Shown here in pieces: positions 1 through 6,075 of a DNA stretch of 6,232 nt (the stretch's first letter is position 1; each line of letters opens with the position of its first letter). The notes below the pieces were generated by a model. The model made no database searches. It saw nothing but the letters and a program-made list of their open reading frames with translations, and had not been told where the DNA came from. The translations under genes were made by a program, and so were the position numbers. Source of the stretch: Methanobacteriota archaeon (lineage in GTDB: Archaea; Methanobacteriota; Methanobacteria; Methanobacteriales; Methanobacteriaceae); NCBI GenBank assembly GCA_023434825.1, contig JAEYSH010000118.1, positions 1 to 6,232 of the forward strand, given 5' to 3'.

Positions 1-199
1 TAACAACAGTAGCATTTTGTAGAGGCCTTATTCTTCCATATTCATTTATTGTAACAGTTCCATTTATTACAGGATCTGCTACACAAACGCTTGAATTTTG
101 CGTATCGTTTGCAGTTCCATTTGCAGCAGCTGATGAAGCCCCGCATATGATAATAGCAAAGATAAATGATATTAAAATCACGAATATCTTTCTTTGCAT
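1..199 (-). CDS. Secreted protein, N-terminal part (runs off left edge)
   Basis: This is an open frame from an ATG at 199 leftwards to the window edge, 66 codons with no stop. The protein begins MQRKIFVILISFIFAIIICG, a typical Sec signal peptide: two basic residues, a hydrophobic core at about residues 5-19, then a small-residue stretch (ASSAAA, 21-26) that would suit signal peptidase. After it comes an Asn/Thr/Ser-rich linker. Residues 42-66 (with NGTVTINEYG and PLQNATVV) resemble the first strands of a carboxypeptidase-regulatory-like or Ig-like beta-sandwich repeat, common in methanogen surface proteins; this last point is inference from a short stretch. Start choice is supported by GGGGTGA seven bases upstream. 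The cysteine in IIICG does not match a good archaeal lipobox, so a lipoprotein is unlikely. Function is unknown, and anchoring cannot be judged without the C-terminus. Confidence 0.75.
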   Translation of the reverse strand, partial: MQRKIFVILISFIFAIIICGASSAAANGTANDTQNSSVCVADPVINGTVTINEYGRIRPLQNATVV

Positions 200-206
200 T
201 TCTTTT

Positions 207-213
207 TCACCCC
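207..213 (-). promoter_or_regulatory. Shine-Dalgarno site of the left-edge secreted protein
   Basis: Read on the minus strand the site is GGGGTGA, one mismatch from the archaeal consensus GGAGGTGA. It lies seven bases before the ATG at 199 and fixes that start. Confidence 0.7.
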
Positions 214-318
214 AGTAACCTAAATTTTATAATCTTAATTAAATGTTAATACTAAAATCATTAGTTATACATATAATACATGGTTTTGTGATAAACTATA
301 AAAAAATGGTAAATCTCT

Positions 319-332
319 GTGAAAATTTTCAC
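319..332. repeat. 14-base perfect palindrome
   Basis: GTGAAAATTTTCAC reads the same on both strands (7 + 7, no loop). It lies about 120 bases upstream of the minus-strand secreted protein and well upstream of the exporter. The GTGA/TCAC ends around an A/T core are what a dimeric regulator's operator would look like, but the A/T core makes palindromes easy to get by chance. No regulator is encoded nearby. Confidence 0.35.
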
Positions 333-705
333 GATTATATATATGATATGTATTATAATATGTGAAAAACCTTTATAAATCTTTCCATAATAATAGTAAT
401 AACTATAATAGATATTATTAGATTTAGTAAATTTTAAAGTCACTAAAAAATTAGGATAAATAATAAAAATTCTTTAATATTACACATAAAGTTTATTTTT
501 AAATATTAATCAAAAGCAAACTGTTTTACCCAAAATATTTCATTAATCAGTTAATTAATCTTAAAAAATAATTTTTAATAATAAAAATAAAACCTTAAAA
601 AAAAAAGCATAACAATGCATTTTTGATGTGAAATTACAATTTTAAATATGTTGATTAATTGAAAAAAATGGTAAAAAAAATTATATGAAATTTAGAACAT
701 TTCTC

Positions 706-716
706 AAATATATAAG
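706..716 (+). promoter_or_regulatory. TATA-box-like promoter of the ABC exporter
   Basis: AAATATATAAG resembles the archaeal TATA box of methanogens. Transcription would be expected roughly 25 bases downstream, near 735-740, giving a leader of about 25-35 bases before the start codon. It is the best match in the 60 bases before the gene, but the A/T background lowers its weight. Confidence 0.45.
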
Positions 717-763
717 TAAGCTTGTTAAAATCATAGATTACATAATAATATATTAAATCACCA

Positions 764-2566
764 TTGATTTCAATGAAAAGCAAGACCCAAAATGCCATGA
801 CATGGAATTATATAACAAACTTGAAAGAATTTAAATATAAAATATCATTAGCATTAATTTTAATGGTTATTACAAGTTTAACTGAAGGGATTAGTCTTAT
901 CCTTCTAATTCCATTACTTCAACTTGTGGGATTAAATGTTCAGCAAGGTTCATTGGGACAGATAGCTGACTTAGTTGCATCATTTTTTAATTATATAGGA
1001 ATTACACCAACTTTAGCGATTGTTCTCATAATTTATGTCTTTATTATAAGCTTAAATGCTATTATCCTTAGATTACAGACCATTGAAACTTCTAAAATCC
1101 AATATGAATTTGCAGCAACTTTAAGAAAGCGACTATTTAAAAGAATCACCAATTCAAACTGGCTATTTTTTACAAGGACAAGATCTTCAGATTTTGCCCA
1201 TGCACTCACAAATGAAATTGAAAGAATCAGTATGGGAACCGGACAGTTTTTAACACTGCTTGCAAGTTTACTAATATTAGCAGTTTACCTGATTTTTGCG
1301 CTACGAATTTCTGGATTAATTACAGGATTAGTTTTTCTTGTAGGGATTGTTTTATTACTCTTATTAAAAAGAAGAACCCAATCATCAGCTTCAAGCGGTG
1401 AAAATCTATCAATAGTTACAAAAAACATGTATTCTACTGCAATCCAACATTTGGATGGAATGAAAACCGTAAAGAGCTTCAATATGGAAGATAAAAATGT
1501 TAAGGAGTTCTCAGATGTAGCAGATGATATATCAAAAATTTATCTGGATGCAATTAGAAATTATGCAGATGTTAAACTATTATTTGATATTGGATCTGTT
1601 GTAATTTTAAGTATAATCGTGTTTATATTAATAAATATTGCTAATATTTCAACTGCAGAGCTTTTGATTCTTCTTTTTTTATTTGTTAGGATGATCCCAC
1701 GATTTTCAACAATTCAGAGAAGTTATCAATATTTCATAAATATGCTCCCCGCTTATTCTTTTGTTATGAATCTGGAAGATGAATGTAAAAGAGCCACTGA
1801 AAATCAAGAGGAACAGGAAACAGTAGAATTTAAAAAAGAAATTAGATTTAAAGATGTTTCTTTTTATTATAATAAAGAAAATGGATCTTTTGGTATTGAA
1901 AAGCTTAATTTGGATATTGAAGCAGGTAAAACCACAGCTATTGTTGGATTATCCGGATCAGGGAAAAGTACAGTATGTGATCTAGTAATGGGATTTTTAA
2001 AATATTCTAATGGGGAAATATTGATTGATAACATTCCTTTGGCCCCTGAAAATGCTTCAAGCTGGAGAAACCAGATAGGATATGTTGCACAGGAAACATT
2101 TCTCTTTAATGACACAGTGATGAATAATTTGTTACTTGCTGATGAAAGTGCAAAAGAAAATGATATGTGGAATGCATTAAAATCAGCTTCAGCTGATGAA
2201 TTCGTTATGAAACTGCCTGACAAAATGGATACTTTAATTGGAGATCGTGGTGTCATTTTATCTGGTGGTGAAAGACAGCGTTTGGCTCTGGCTAGAGCTT
2301 TGCTTCGAAAACCAGCACTTTTAATAATGGATGAAGCTACAAGTAATTTAGATTCTAAAAATGAGAAAAATATTCTGGATTCGATTGATAATCTTCATGG
2401 CAATATTAGTATTTTGATGATCACACACAGGTTATCAACAATTAAAAATGCGGATTTGATTTATTTAATGGATAATGGTGAAATTGTAGAATCTGGATCG
2501 TGGAATAAACTGATTTCAATGGAAAATGGCAATTTTAGACTTCTTTATGAGTTGCAAAATAAATAA
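764..2566 (+). CDS. ABC exporter, fused membrane and ATPase domains (MsbA/PglK type)
   Basis: A complete half-transporter of 600 residues, the usual length for this family; two copies would form the working dimer in the cytoplasmic membrane. Six hydrophobic segments lie at about 27-55, 82-104, 161-181, 183-202, 273-293 and 297-312. The ATPase domain begins near 359 and has every required motif intact: A-loop tyrosine (about 369), Walker A GLSGSGKST (395-403), Q-loop Gln443, signature LSGGERQ (499-505), Walker B ending in Asp523 and catalytic Glu524, D-loop SNLD (527-530), and switch His555. The family exports lipids, lipid-linked glycans, peptides or drugs. The decayed nonulosonate genes directly downstream suggest a lipid-linked glycan flippase, but that is inference from context. 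The longest frame starts at TTG 764; an ATG three codons later (773, giving 597 residues) is at least as likely. Neither has a Shine-Dalgarno, so the message may be leaderless or weakly initiated. Confidence 0.93.
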   Translation: MISMKSKTQNAMTWNYITNLKEFKYKISLALILMVITSLTEGISLILLIPLLQLVGLNVQQGSLGQIADLVASFFNYIGITPTLAIVLIIYVFIISLNAIILRLQTIETSKIQYEFAATLRKRLFKRITNSNWLFFTRTRSSDFAHALTNEIERISMGTGQFLTLLASLLILAVYLIFALRISGLITGLVFLVGIVLLLLLKRRTQSSASSGENLSIVTKNMYSTAIQHLDGMKTVKSFNMEDKNVKEFSDVADDISKIYLDAIRNYADVKLLFDIGSVVILSIIVFILINIANISTAELLILLFLFVRMIPRFSTIQRSYQYFINMLPAYSFVMNLEDECKRATENQEEQETVEFKKEIRFKDVSFYYNKENGSFGIEKLNLDIEAGKTTAIVGLSGSGKSTVCDLVMGFLKYSNGEILIDNIPLAPENASSWRNQIGYVAQETFLFNDTVMNNLLLADESAKENDMWNALKSASADEFVMKLPDKMDTLIGDRGVILSGGERQRLALARALLRKPALLIMDEATSNLDSKNEKNILDSIDNLHGNISILMITHRLSTIKNADLIYLMDNGEIVESGSWNKLISMENGNFRLLYELQNK

Positions 2567-2599
2567 TAGATTAATAAGTGGTTATATTTATTGTATAAT

Positions 2600-2910
2600 T
2601 TGCAATTATTTGCTTAGAATTGTTAAATCTAATGTAGAACTATTTATGAGTTAACTGCAATGAGTATATCCCTACAGGTATAGCATAAAATGATATGAAA
2701 ACTTTACATTTATTTGCACGTTATAATGGTGGAATTAGGGACTTAGGAATAGCTTGTACAGGAAATGATGATGATATTATAAAAAAATATTAGAAGAAGT
2801 GTCAAATTGCAATGGCATTAGAAGAAAGATGTACGATAAAAAAAATAGAATCTTTTAACATAAAAAGAAATGGATTGACTAATATTATTGATGAGATAAC
2901 TTCAAATTAG
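2600..2910 (+). pseudogene. PseG/SpsG-like nucleotide-sugar hydrolase, decayed C-terminal part
   Basis: No long frame survives, but reading across frames gives a recognisable C-terminal portion of the PseG/SpsG (COG3980) glycosyltransferase-like family. Segments in order: TIYELTAMSI (from about 2639), which matches the family pattern of a T-x-Y-E-L-x-A-M-x-I-P loop; then, after a shift, PTGIA, a stop, and NDMKTLHLFARYNGGIRDLG (about 2671-2754); then DDDIIKK; then, after one base lost in an A-run at 2781-2787, ILEEVSNCNGIRRKMYDKK; a stop; and finally NGLTNIIDEITSN ending in TAG at 2908. The LEEV...RRKM...NGLTNIIDEI pattern is how these enzymes end. PseG hydrolyses a UDP-linked diamino-sugar to give the free sugar used by the PseI/NeuB synthase, which fits the neighbour 13 bases downstream. 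The N-terminal half is absent: only about 35 bases separate the remnant from the exporter's stop. Another GT-B-fold glycosyltransferase cannot be excluded. Confidence 0.6.
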
Positions 2911-2923
2911 TGGAAGTGGAAAC

Positions 2924-3702
2924 ATGAACAAAATAAATTTTAAAAATTCAGATTTTAATGACTTGAAAAGCCTTATATTATCGTAGAAGTTGGAGTTAAT
3001 CATGAAGGTAATTTAGATAAAGCAAAGCAGATGATTTAGGAGATTTCTTAGGCGTAAGGCGATGCAATTAATTTTCAAGCTTATAAATCTGAAACACTAA
3101 CTTCAAAGTATTCTATATCATACTGGGATACAGAAAAAGAAAAAACAAAATCTCAGTATGAATTATTTAAAAAGCATGAAAGTTTCTGGAAATCTGAATT
3201 TGAAGAATTAGCAGATTATACTAAATCATATAAAATTGATTTTTTAGCTATCCATTTGATATTGAAATTATAGATTTTTTGGAGTATTTAATGCCATTTT
3301 AAAAGTAACATCTGCAGATATAACAAATAAACCATTTTTGGAATATATTGTAGAAAAAAAAGCCAATATTGTTATCTACCGTAGCTTCAACTATTTGAAA
3401 TTTGGAGATCTATAGAATGGATAAAAAATAAAGGAAATAACCAAATTGTATTGCTTCATTGTGTTTTGAATTATCCCACTGATTACAAGAATACTAATAT
3501 TGGAATGATTAAAAATGAAAGAAATTTTCCCTGAATTTGCTATATGATATTCTGATCATACACTACCCAATATATGGATGATATTTTAATTATAGCATGG
3601 CATTTAGGTGCTATAATTATTGAAAAGCACAATATTTGGAATAAAGAATTGCCTGGAAATGATCATTACTATGCAATGAATTATAATGATCTTAAAGATA
3701 AT
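2924..3702 (+). pseudogene. neuB: NeuB/PseI/SpsE-family nonulosonate synthase, decayed
   Basis: The family condenses phosphoenolpyruvate with an amino-sugar to make sialic, pseudaminic or legionaminic acid. The original ATG (2924) and its ribosome site (GGAAGTGG, 2912-2919) survive. Stitching frames gives: MNKINFKNSDFNDLKS; (one C lost near 2972) YIIVEVGVNHEGNLDKAKQM; stops TAG 3037, TAG 3049, TAA 3055; GDAINFQAY; a long intact stretch to about 3248 (with SYWDTEKEKTKSQYELF); (shift near 3250) PFDIEIIDFLEYLMPF; (shift near 3300) KVTSADITNKPFLEYI; (shift near 3373) STVASTI; (shift near 3395) EIWRSIEWIKNKGNNQ, LLHCVLNYPTDYKN; (shift near 3515) MKEIFPEFAI; TGA 3545; YSDHTLP; (two extra bases near 3570) GAIIIEKH and GNDHYYAM. 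These are the barrel-domain landmarks of NeuB. The lysine normally in the K-F-Q motif is Asn here. The C-terminal SAF domain is absent. Function is certainly lost. Confidence 0.9.
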
Positions 3703-3915
3703 ATATTTATTAGATCAACCAGCTATGAACGATATTTTTCTTTTTTTAATTTTATTTTGATTACAATATTCATTTTTCTACTTATTTATGATTTCAGTAT
3801 AATTGATCATGTAATACTAAAATTAAGGATTTTATTTATTTTCGTGACTATAGTCACAATTATTTCTTTACTTTTAAGTAAAAAAAGAATATCTGAACTT
3901 CTATTTTATGAATAA
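3574..3915 (+). pseudogene. Open frame: last NeuB segment joined to a two-helix hydrophobic tail
   Basis: This 113-codon open frame would be predicted as a small gene, but its first 43 codons are the end of the NeuB barrel (GAIIIEKH at residues 12-19, GNDHYYAM at 28-35, then YNDLKDN). From about residue 44 the resemblance stops. A normal NeuB would continue into a linker and the SAF domain; here the frame goes on through IRSTSYERYF to two hydrophobic segments (about 55-75 and 84-101) and a basic end SKKRISELLFYE. The ATG at 3574 has no ribosome binding site and lies inside the NeuB homology, so independent translation is doubtful. The tail may be a scrap of a membrane protein brought in by a deletion between two genes, or chance A/T-rich sequence left open. 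I do not recognise it. Confidence 0.6.
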
Positions 3916-4022
3916 ATACTATATAAAGATTAAAAATTGGATTTAAACTAATAAAAATATGTATTTAACTCGAATAATTTATTTTAGCCCTTAATTAATT
4001 TCAAAAAATTTTAATAAAACGT

Positions 4023-4046
4023 TAAAAGTGAAAATAATCACTTTTA
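4023..4046. repeat. Perfect 9-bp inverted repeat (hairpin or operator)
   Basis: TAAAAGTGA (4023-4031) and TCACTTTTA (4038-4046) are exact reverse complements around a 6-base A/T loop. The element lies about 85 bases upstream of the PKD-protein start and just before its likely TATA element. It could be an operator or a transcript-end hairpin for material upstream. There is no long T-run on its 3' side, which argues against an intrinsic terminator. Confidence 0.45.
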
Positions 4047-4052
4047 TCTTCC

Positions 4053-4066
4053 TTTAATTATATTAT
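4053..4066 (+). promoter_or_regulatory. Possible TATA element of the PKD-domain protein
   Basis: TTTAATTATATTAT is TATA-like and lies about 70 bases before the ATG at 4132, placing transcription start near 4085-4090 with a leader of roughly 45 bases. This is a weak call in A/T-rich sequence; its position right after the inverted repeat at 4023-4046 is the main support. Confidence 0.3.
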
Positions 4067-4120
4067 CCTGTGATTACAGTATTTAATTGTCAATTTGAGA
4101 TAAATTATGATTATTTAAAT

Positions 4121-4127
4121 GGGGGAT
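4121..4127 (+). promoter_or_regulatory. Shine-Dalgarno site of the PKD-domain protein
   Basis: GGGGGAT lies four bases before the ATG at 4132. It is the only G-rich run in the leader and supports this start over the in-frame ATG six codons later. Confidence 0.6.
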
Positions 4128-4131
4128 AAAA

Positions 4132-4671
4132 ATGTTCAAGAATGAAAATATGCTATTTGCTTCATCAATACTTTTTACTGCTTGTATTTTAGTATTTGCA
4201 CCTACATCTTCAGCAGTTGGAATGGATTCTCCACCTGAAGCTGGTTGCAACTTTGAAATTAGCCCGGGTCCATACTATGTTAATGAATCAATAACATTTA
4301 CTGATATATCTAATCCTCCAAGTGGTAACGTTAAAGAACATATATGGGATTTTAGAGATGAATCTGAATGGGATTACTCAACTAATCCAACACATATATT
4401 TACTGAAGAAGGATATTACAAAATACATCTAGTAATAGTAATGGATGATGGTAAAATATATACTTATTCAAAAAGAATAGAAGTAATTACTCCAGAAATC
4501 CCGCCTATGCAAATGGCAGAAGCAAGCAGCTCAGAAAATGCAACTGACTCAACTTCTGTGATTAATTCAAAAGATTATTCTTTAGAAAACATAGTTACTA
4601 AATTTAGCACTCCTATTGCTGAACCAAATATAGCTCCACTAGTAGGTTCATACGCTCAAGCAAAAATTTAA
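4132..4671 (+). CDS. Secreted single-PKD-domain protein
   Basis: A 179-residue protein. Residues 1-28 form a signal peptide: Lys3, a hydrophobic core at about 8-23, and a small-residue site PTSSA ending at 28. Residues 39-119 form one PKD (polycystic kidney disease) beta-sandwich domain. Its key features are SITFTDIS (53-60), the diagnostic W-D-F-x-D (72-76, normally WDFGDG), NPTHIF (85-90) followed by EEGYYKIHLVI (92-102), and IEVI (116-119). PKD domains mediate protein-protein or carbohydrate contact in archaeal exoproteins. Residues 120-179 are rich in Ser, Ala, Thr and Pro with no second membrane segment, so no C-terminal anchor is visible; the protein is probably released or held non-covalently. 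Most PKD exoproteins of methanogens are larger and multidomain, so a lone domain is on the small side. It stands alone, with a T-rich terminator behind it. The specific role is unknown. Confidence 0.85.
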   Translation: MFKNENMLFASSILFTACILVFAPTSSAVGMDSPPEAGCNFEISPGPYYVNESITFTDISNPPSGNVKEHIWDFRDESEWDYSTNPTHIFTEEGYYKIHLVIVMDDGKIYTYSKRIEVITPEIPPMQMAEASSSENATDSTSVINSKDYSLENIVTKFSTPIAEPNIAPLVGSYAQAKI

Positions 4672-4675
4672 TTAA

Positions 4676-4692
4676 TTTTTATTTTTATATTT
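4676..4692 (+). terminator. T-rich transcript end of the PKD-protein gene
   Basis: Two runs of five T separated by one A, then TATATTT, start five bases after the stop codon. Archaeal transcription commonly ends at such T-tracts without a hairpin. Confidence 0.5.
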
Positions 4693-4696
4693 AATA

Positions 4697-4716
4697 AAGC
4701 TATAGTTATTTAGCTT
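4697..4716. repeat. Hairpin between convergent genes, resembling 6016-6034
   Basis: AAGCTA (4697-4702) pairs with TAGCTT (4711-4716) around an 8-base loop. It sits between the ends of the convergent PKD and four-Cys protein genes, so it could help terminate either transcript. The core resembles the hairpin at 6016-6034: both begin AAGCTA and contain AGT[T/C]ATTTAGC. Confidence 0.4.
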
Positions 4717-4730
4717 ATGCTTAAGACATT

Positions 4731-4750
4731 AAAAAATAATATTTAAAAAA
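4731..4750 (-). terminator. T-rich transcript end of the minus-strand gene pair
   Basis: On the minus strand two runs of six T (4750-4745 and 4736-4731) begin four bases after the stop codon of the four-Cys protein gene. This matches T-tract termination in archaea and would end a transcript covering both minus-strand genes. Confidence 0.5.
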
Positions 4751-4753
4751 CTT

Positions 4754-5248
4754 TTATCCAGTTAACCTGAAAAAAACTTTGTCTTCTTCAATTTTTGATT
4801 CAATTATTTTATTAAAAACCATTTCTTCCAGTATTTCATCAAATTTATCCTGTAAAAGACAATTTGAATCACCACTATCTTTACAAAGCTGTGCAAAACA
4901 AGGACATGCTATAATTTCTTTAAGATATTCTTTTTCTGTCCATGAAATTTTATCTAATGCATCATAAATGGAAAGATATGATAAAATATGGATCATTTGG
5001 TCATTATCTAATTCAACACTTTCAGCCATGCCTTTAATACTCTCTATAATTAATTTAACAGTGTCAAGTTCGTTTTCTGGTAACATTAGTAGAACATGGA
5101 CTTCAGTTGAAAGATAATAATCACCTCTACTTAGTTCAAAATGATCAAGACTTAAAACCATACCCCCTATATCTTCTATATACTCAGATAATTCATTGAA
5201 TCTATAAAGGCCGCCTTTAAAATGTAAAATTTCATACATAATAATCAT
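4754..5248 (-). CDS. Conserved-looking hypothetical protein with a four-cysteine cluster
   Basis: I do not recognise the family. The protein has 164 residues, no signal peptide and no membrane helix, so it is probably cytoplasmic. The N-terminal half (about 3-57) reads as alternating beta and alpha: MYEILHFKGG, a short helix, GGMVLSLDHFEL, then YYLSTEVHVLLMLP. The second half is mainly helical. At 115-130 lies C-P-C-x4-C-x7-C (Cys115, 117, 122, 130), the only cysteines in the protein, which suggests a metal or Fe-S site. Helices after it (about 133-151) and the closing KVFFRLTG could form a small winged-helix-like end, but that is a guess. The start is either ATG 5248 or the in-frame ATG three codons on (5239); neither has a clear Shine-Dalgarno. 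It lies 50 bases behind the THUMP gene on the same strand, so co-transcription is likely and an RNA-related role is possible but unproven. Confidence 0.75.
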   Translation of the reverse strand: MIIMYEILHFKGGLYRFNELSEYIEDIGGMVLSLDHFELSRGDYYLSTEVHVLLMLPENELDTVKLIIESIKGMAESVELDNDQMIHILSYLSIYDALDKISWTEKEYLKEIIACPCFAQLCKDSGDSNCLLQDKFDEILEEMVFNKIIESKIEEDKVFFRLTG

Positions 5249-5298
5249 TAATCTTTTATTTACATTTAATGAATTAATTTAAAAACATGAAAATAGGA

Positions 5299-5874
5299 TT
5301 ATAAGTACTTTTTTAAAATCTGATGGGGCTTTAAAATGCTTATTCCTGTATCATCACCAACTACTTCTATTTGAATTATCCAGTCTGGATTTTCATTATC
5401 TTGAGATTGTGGATCTAGAGAGATGTCTAATTTATTAAATATTTCATCATAAACTCTTTCTATCAATTCTTCTTTTGATTTTATATATCTTCTTCCTCTT
5501 AAGTCCCCTCTAACAACAAAGGATTCTCCAGAACTCATTTTTTCACGGGCAATAAGCAGTGTTTTTTCTAAAATGGCATCAATTTGTGTTTTTACTACAT
5601 AGTCTATTGGAATAACCTTAGATATTACTGTAGTTGGAGCTTCTTTTAGTATCATCACTGCTTCTTCTGGATCCATCGTTAATTCAACCAGAATTACATT
5701 TGGATACTGTGATTCTTTTATATATAATATTGGTTCGTAACTTGAAAGAGCGAGTTCAATTTCTTCAATTCCCATTAATTCTTCACCTGATTGAGAATCC
5801 TTATGACCTTGAACGGTTACAAGGAGATTAAAGCCGTCTAATGACTTAATAAACACACCTCCAGAATTATACAC
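5299..5874 (-). CDS. THUMP-domain RNA-binding protein (COG1818 / Tan1-like)
   Basis: The longest frame with a usual start codon is 191 residues from GTG 5874. The C-terminal half (about 80-183) is a THUMP domain: SFVVRGDLRGRRYIKSKEEL (118-137), a helix, then NPDWIIQIEVVGDDTGISIL (162-181), whose N-P-D, I-E-V-V-G-D and G-I-S-I-L elements are hallmarks. The N-terminal part (FNLLVTVQG, 16-23) fits the ferredoxin-like half seen in Tan1-type proteins. THUMP domains bind RNA, usually tRNA, and yeast Tan1 is needed for N4-acetylcytidine in tRNA; no catalytic domain is present here, so a tRNA-modification partner role is likely by family. The true start is probably not GTG 5874. A perfect GGAGGTG (5862-5856) lies inside codons 5-7 and points five bases on to an ATT at 5850, giving a 183-residue protein beginning IKSLDGFNLL. 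That matches where the family fold begins. The four-Cys protein gene follows 50 bases downstream. Confidence 0.9.
   Translation of the reverse strand: MYNSGGVFIKSLDGFNLLVTVQGHKDSQSGEELMGIEEIELALSSYEPILYIKESQYPNVILVELTMDPEEAVMILKEAPTTVISKVIPIDYVVKTQIDAILEKTLLIAREKMSSGESFVVRGDLRGRRYIKSKEELIERVYDEIFNKLDISLDPQSQDNENPDWIIQIEVVGDDTGISILKPHQILKKYL
5856..5862 (-). promoter_or_regulatory. Perfect Shine-Dalgarno inside the 5' end of the THUMP frame
   Basis: On the minus strand the site reads GGAGGTG, the full archaeal consensus and the strongest ribosome site in the window. The next in-frame codon at proper spacing (five bases) is ATT at 5850. There is no in-frame ATG, GTG or TTG just beyond it. This argues that initiation is at ATT 5850 and that GTG 5874 lies in the leader. 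Confidence 0.7.
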
Positions 5875-6015
5875 ATATATTATATGATTTCGAAAGTTAT
5901 TAAAATTTTCTTATTTTTTATTTGAAAGCCGAAAATTAATCTAATGAAAATTAAAAATAAAATCTGATAAGAAAGTAAATATATCACTTATTTAATTAAA
6001 ATATATTTATTTATA

Positions 6016-6034
6016 AGCTAAATAGTCATTTAGC
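6016..6034. repeat. Hairpin in the divergent intergenic region
   Basis: GCTAAAT (6017-6023) and ATTTAGC (6028-6034) form a perfect 7-bp stem with the 4-base loop AGTC. It lies between the divergent THUMP gene and the pilin-like gene. Its sequence closely resembles the element at 4697-4716. There is no T-tract after it on either strand, so a terminator is less likely than an operator or a leader structure. Confidence 0.45.
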
Positions 6035-6075
6035 ACTAATTAACCATATTAATGTAAAAAAATGTAAAAATTCAG

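Larger units (their letters stand above)
200..763. other. Long A+T-rich intergenic region between divergent genes
   Basis: These 560 bases separate the minus-strand secreted protein from the plus-strand ABC exporter, so they should carry both promoters. The sequence is almost entirely A and T. The only long open frame (minus, 261-443) encodes a low-complexity Ile/Tyr protein from a GTG start with no ribosome binding site, and I do not consider it a gene. I see no tRNA or other structured RNA. Recognisable items are a 14-base palindrome (319-332), a TATA-like element for the exporter (706-716), and a 14-base direct repeat AAAAAAATGGTAAA at 300-313 and 662-675. In such biased sequence the repeat may be chance. 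Confidence 0.6.

Noticed and set aside
261..443. 60-codon minus-strand open frame rich in Ile and Tyr
   Set aside because: It starts with GTG without a ribosome site, has low-complexity composition that simply reflects A/T-rich DNA, and overlaps the presumed promoter region.
595..628. A-run with a short GCAT/ATGC hairpin, possible minus-strand terminator or small RNA
   Set aside because: The stem is only 4 bp and no minus-strand gene runs into it from the right.
1285..2256. Minus-strand open frames inside the ABC exporter (1285-1482, 1867-2256)
   Set aside because: They are antisense shadows of a gene whose plus-strand motifs are unmistakable.
3037..3057. In-frame TAG codons in neuB read as pyrrolysine
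   Set aside because: A TAA follows two codons later, a TGA occurs at 3545, and many frameshifts are present; recoding cannot rescue the frame.
2924..3702. neuB frameshifts as sequencing errors
   Set aside because: Substitution stops of all three types and a lost K-F-Q lysine accompany the indels, and neighbouring genes of equal A/T content are fully open. Error remains possible for single indels but not for the whole pattern.
3844..3857. 14-base palindrome GTGACTATAGTCAC
   Set aside because: It lies inside the open hydrophobic tail, where it encodes a Val-Thr-Ile repeat, and is not near a start; probably chance.
4779..5831. Plus-strand open frames at 4779-4967 and 5634-5831
   Set aside because: They lie opposite the four-Cys and THUMP genes, have no ribosome site and show no recognisable protein features.
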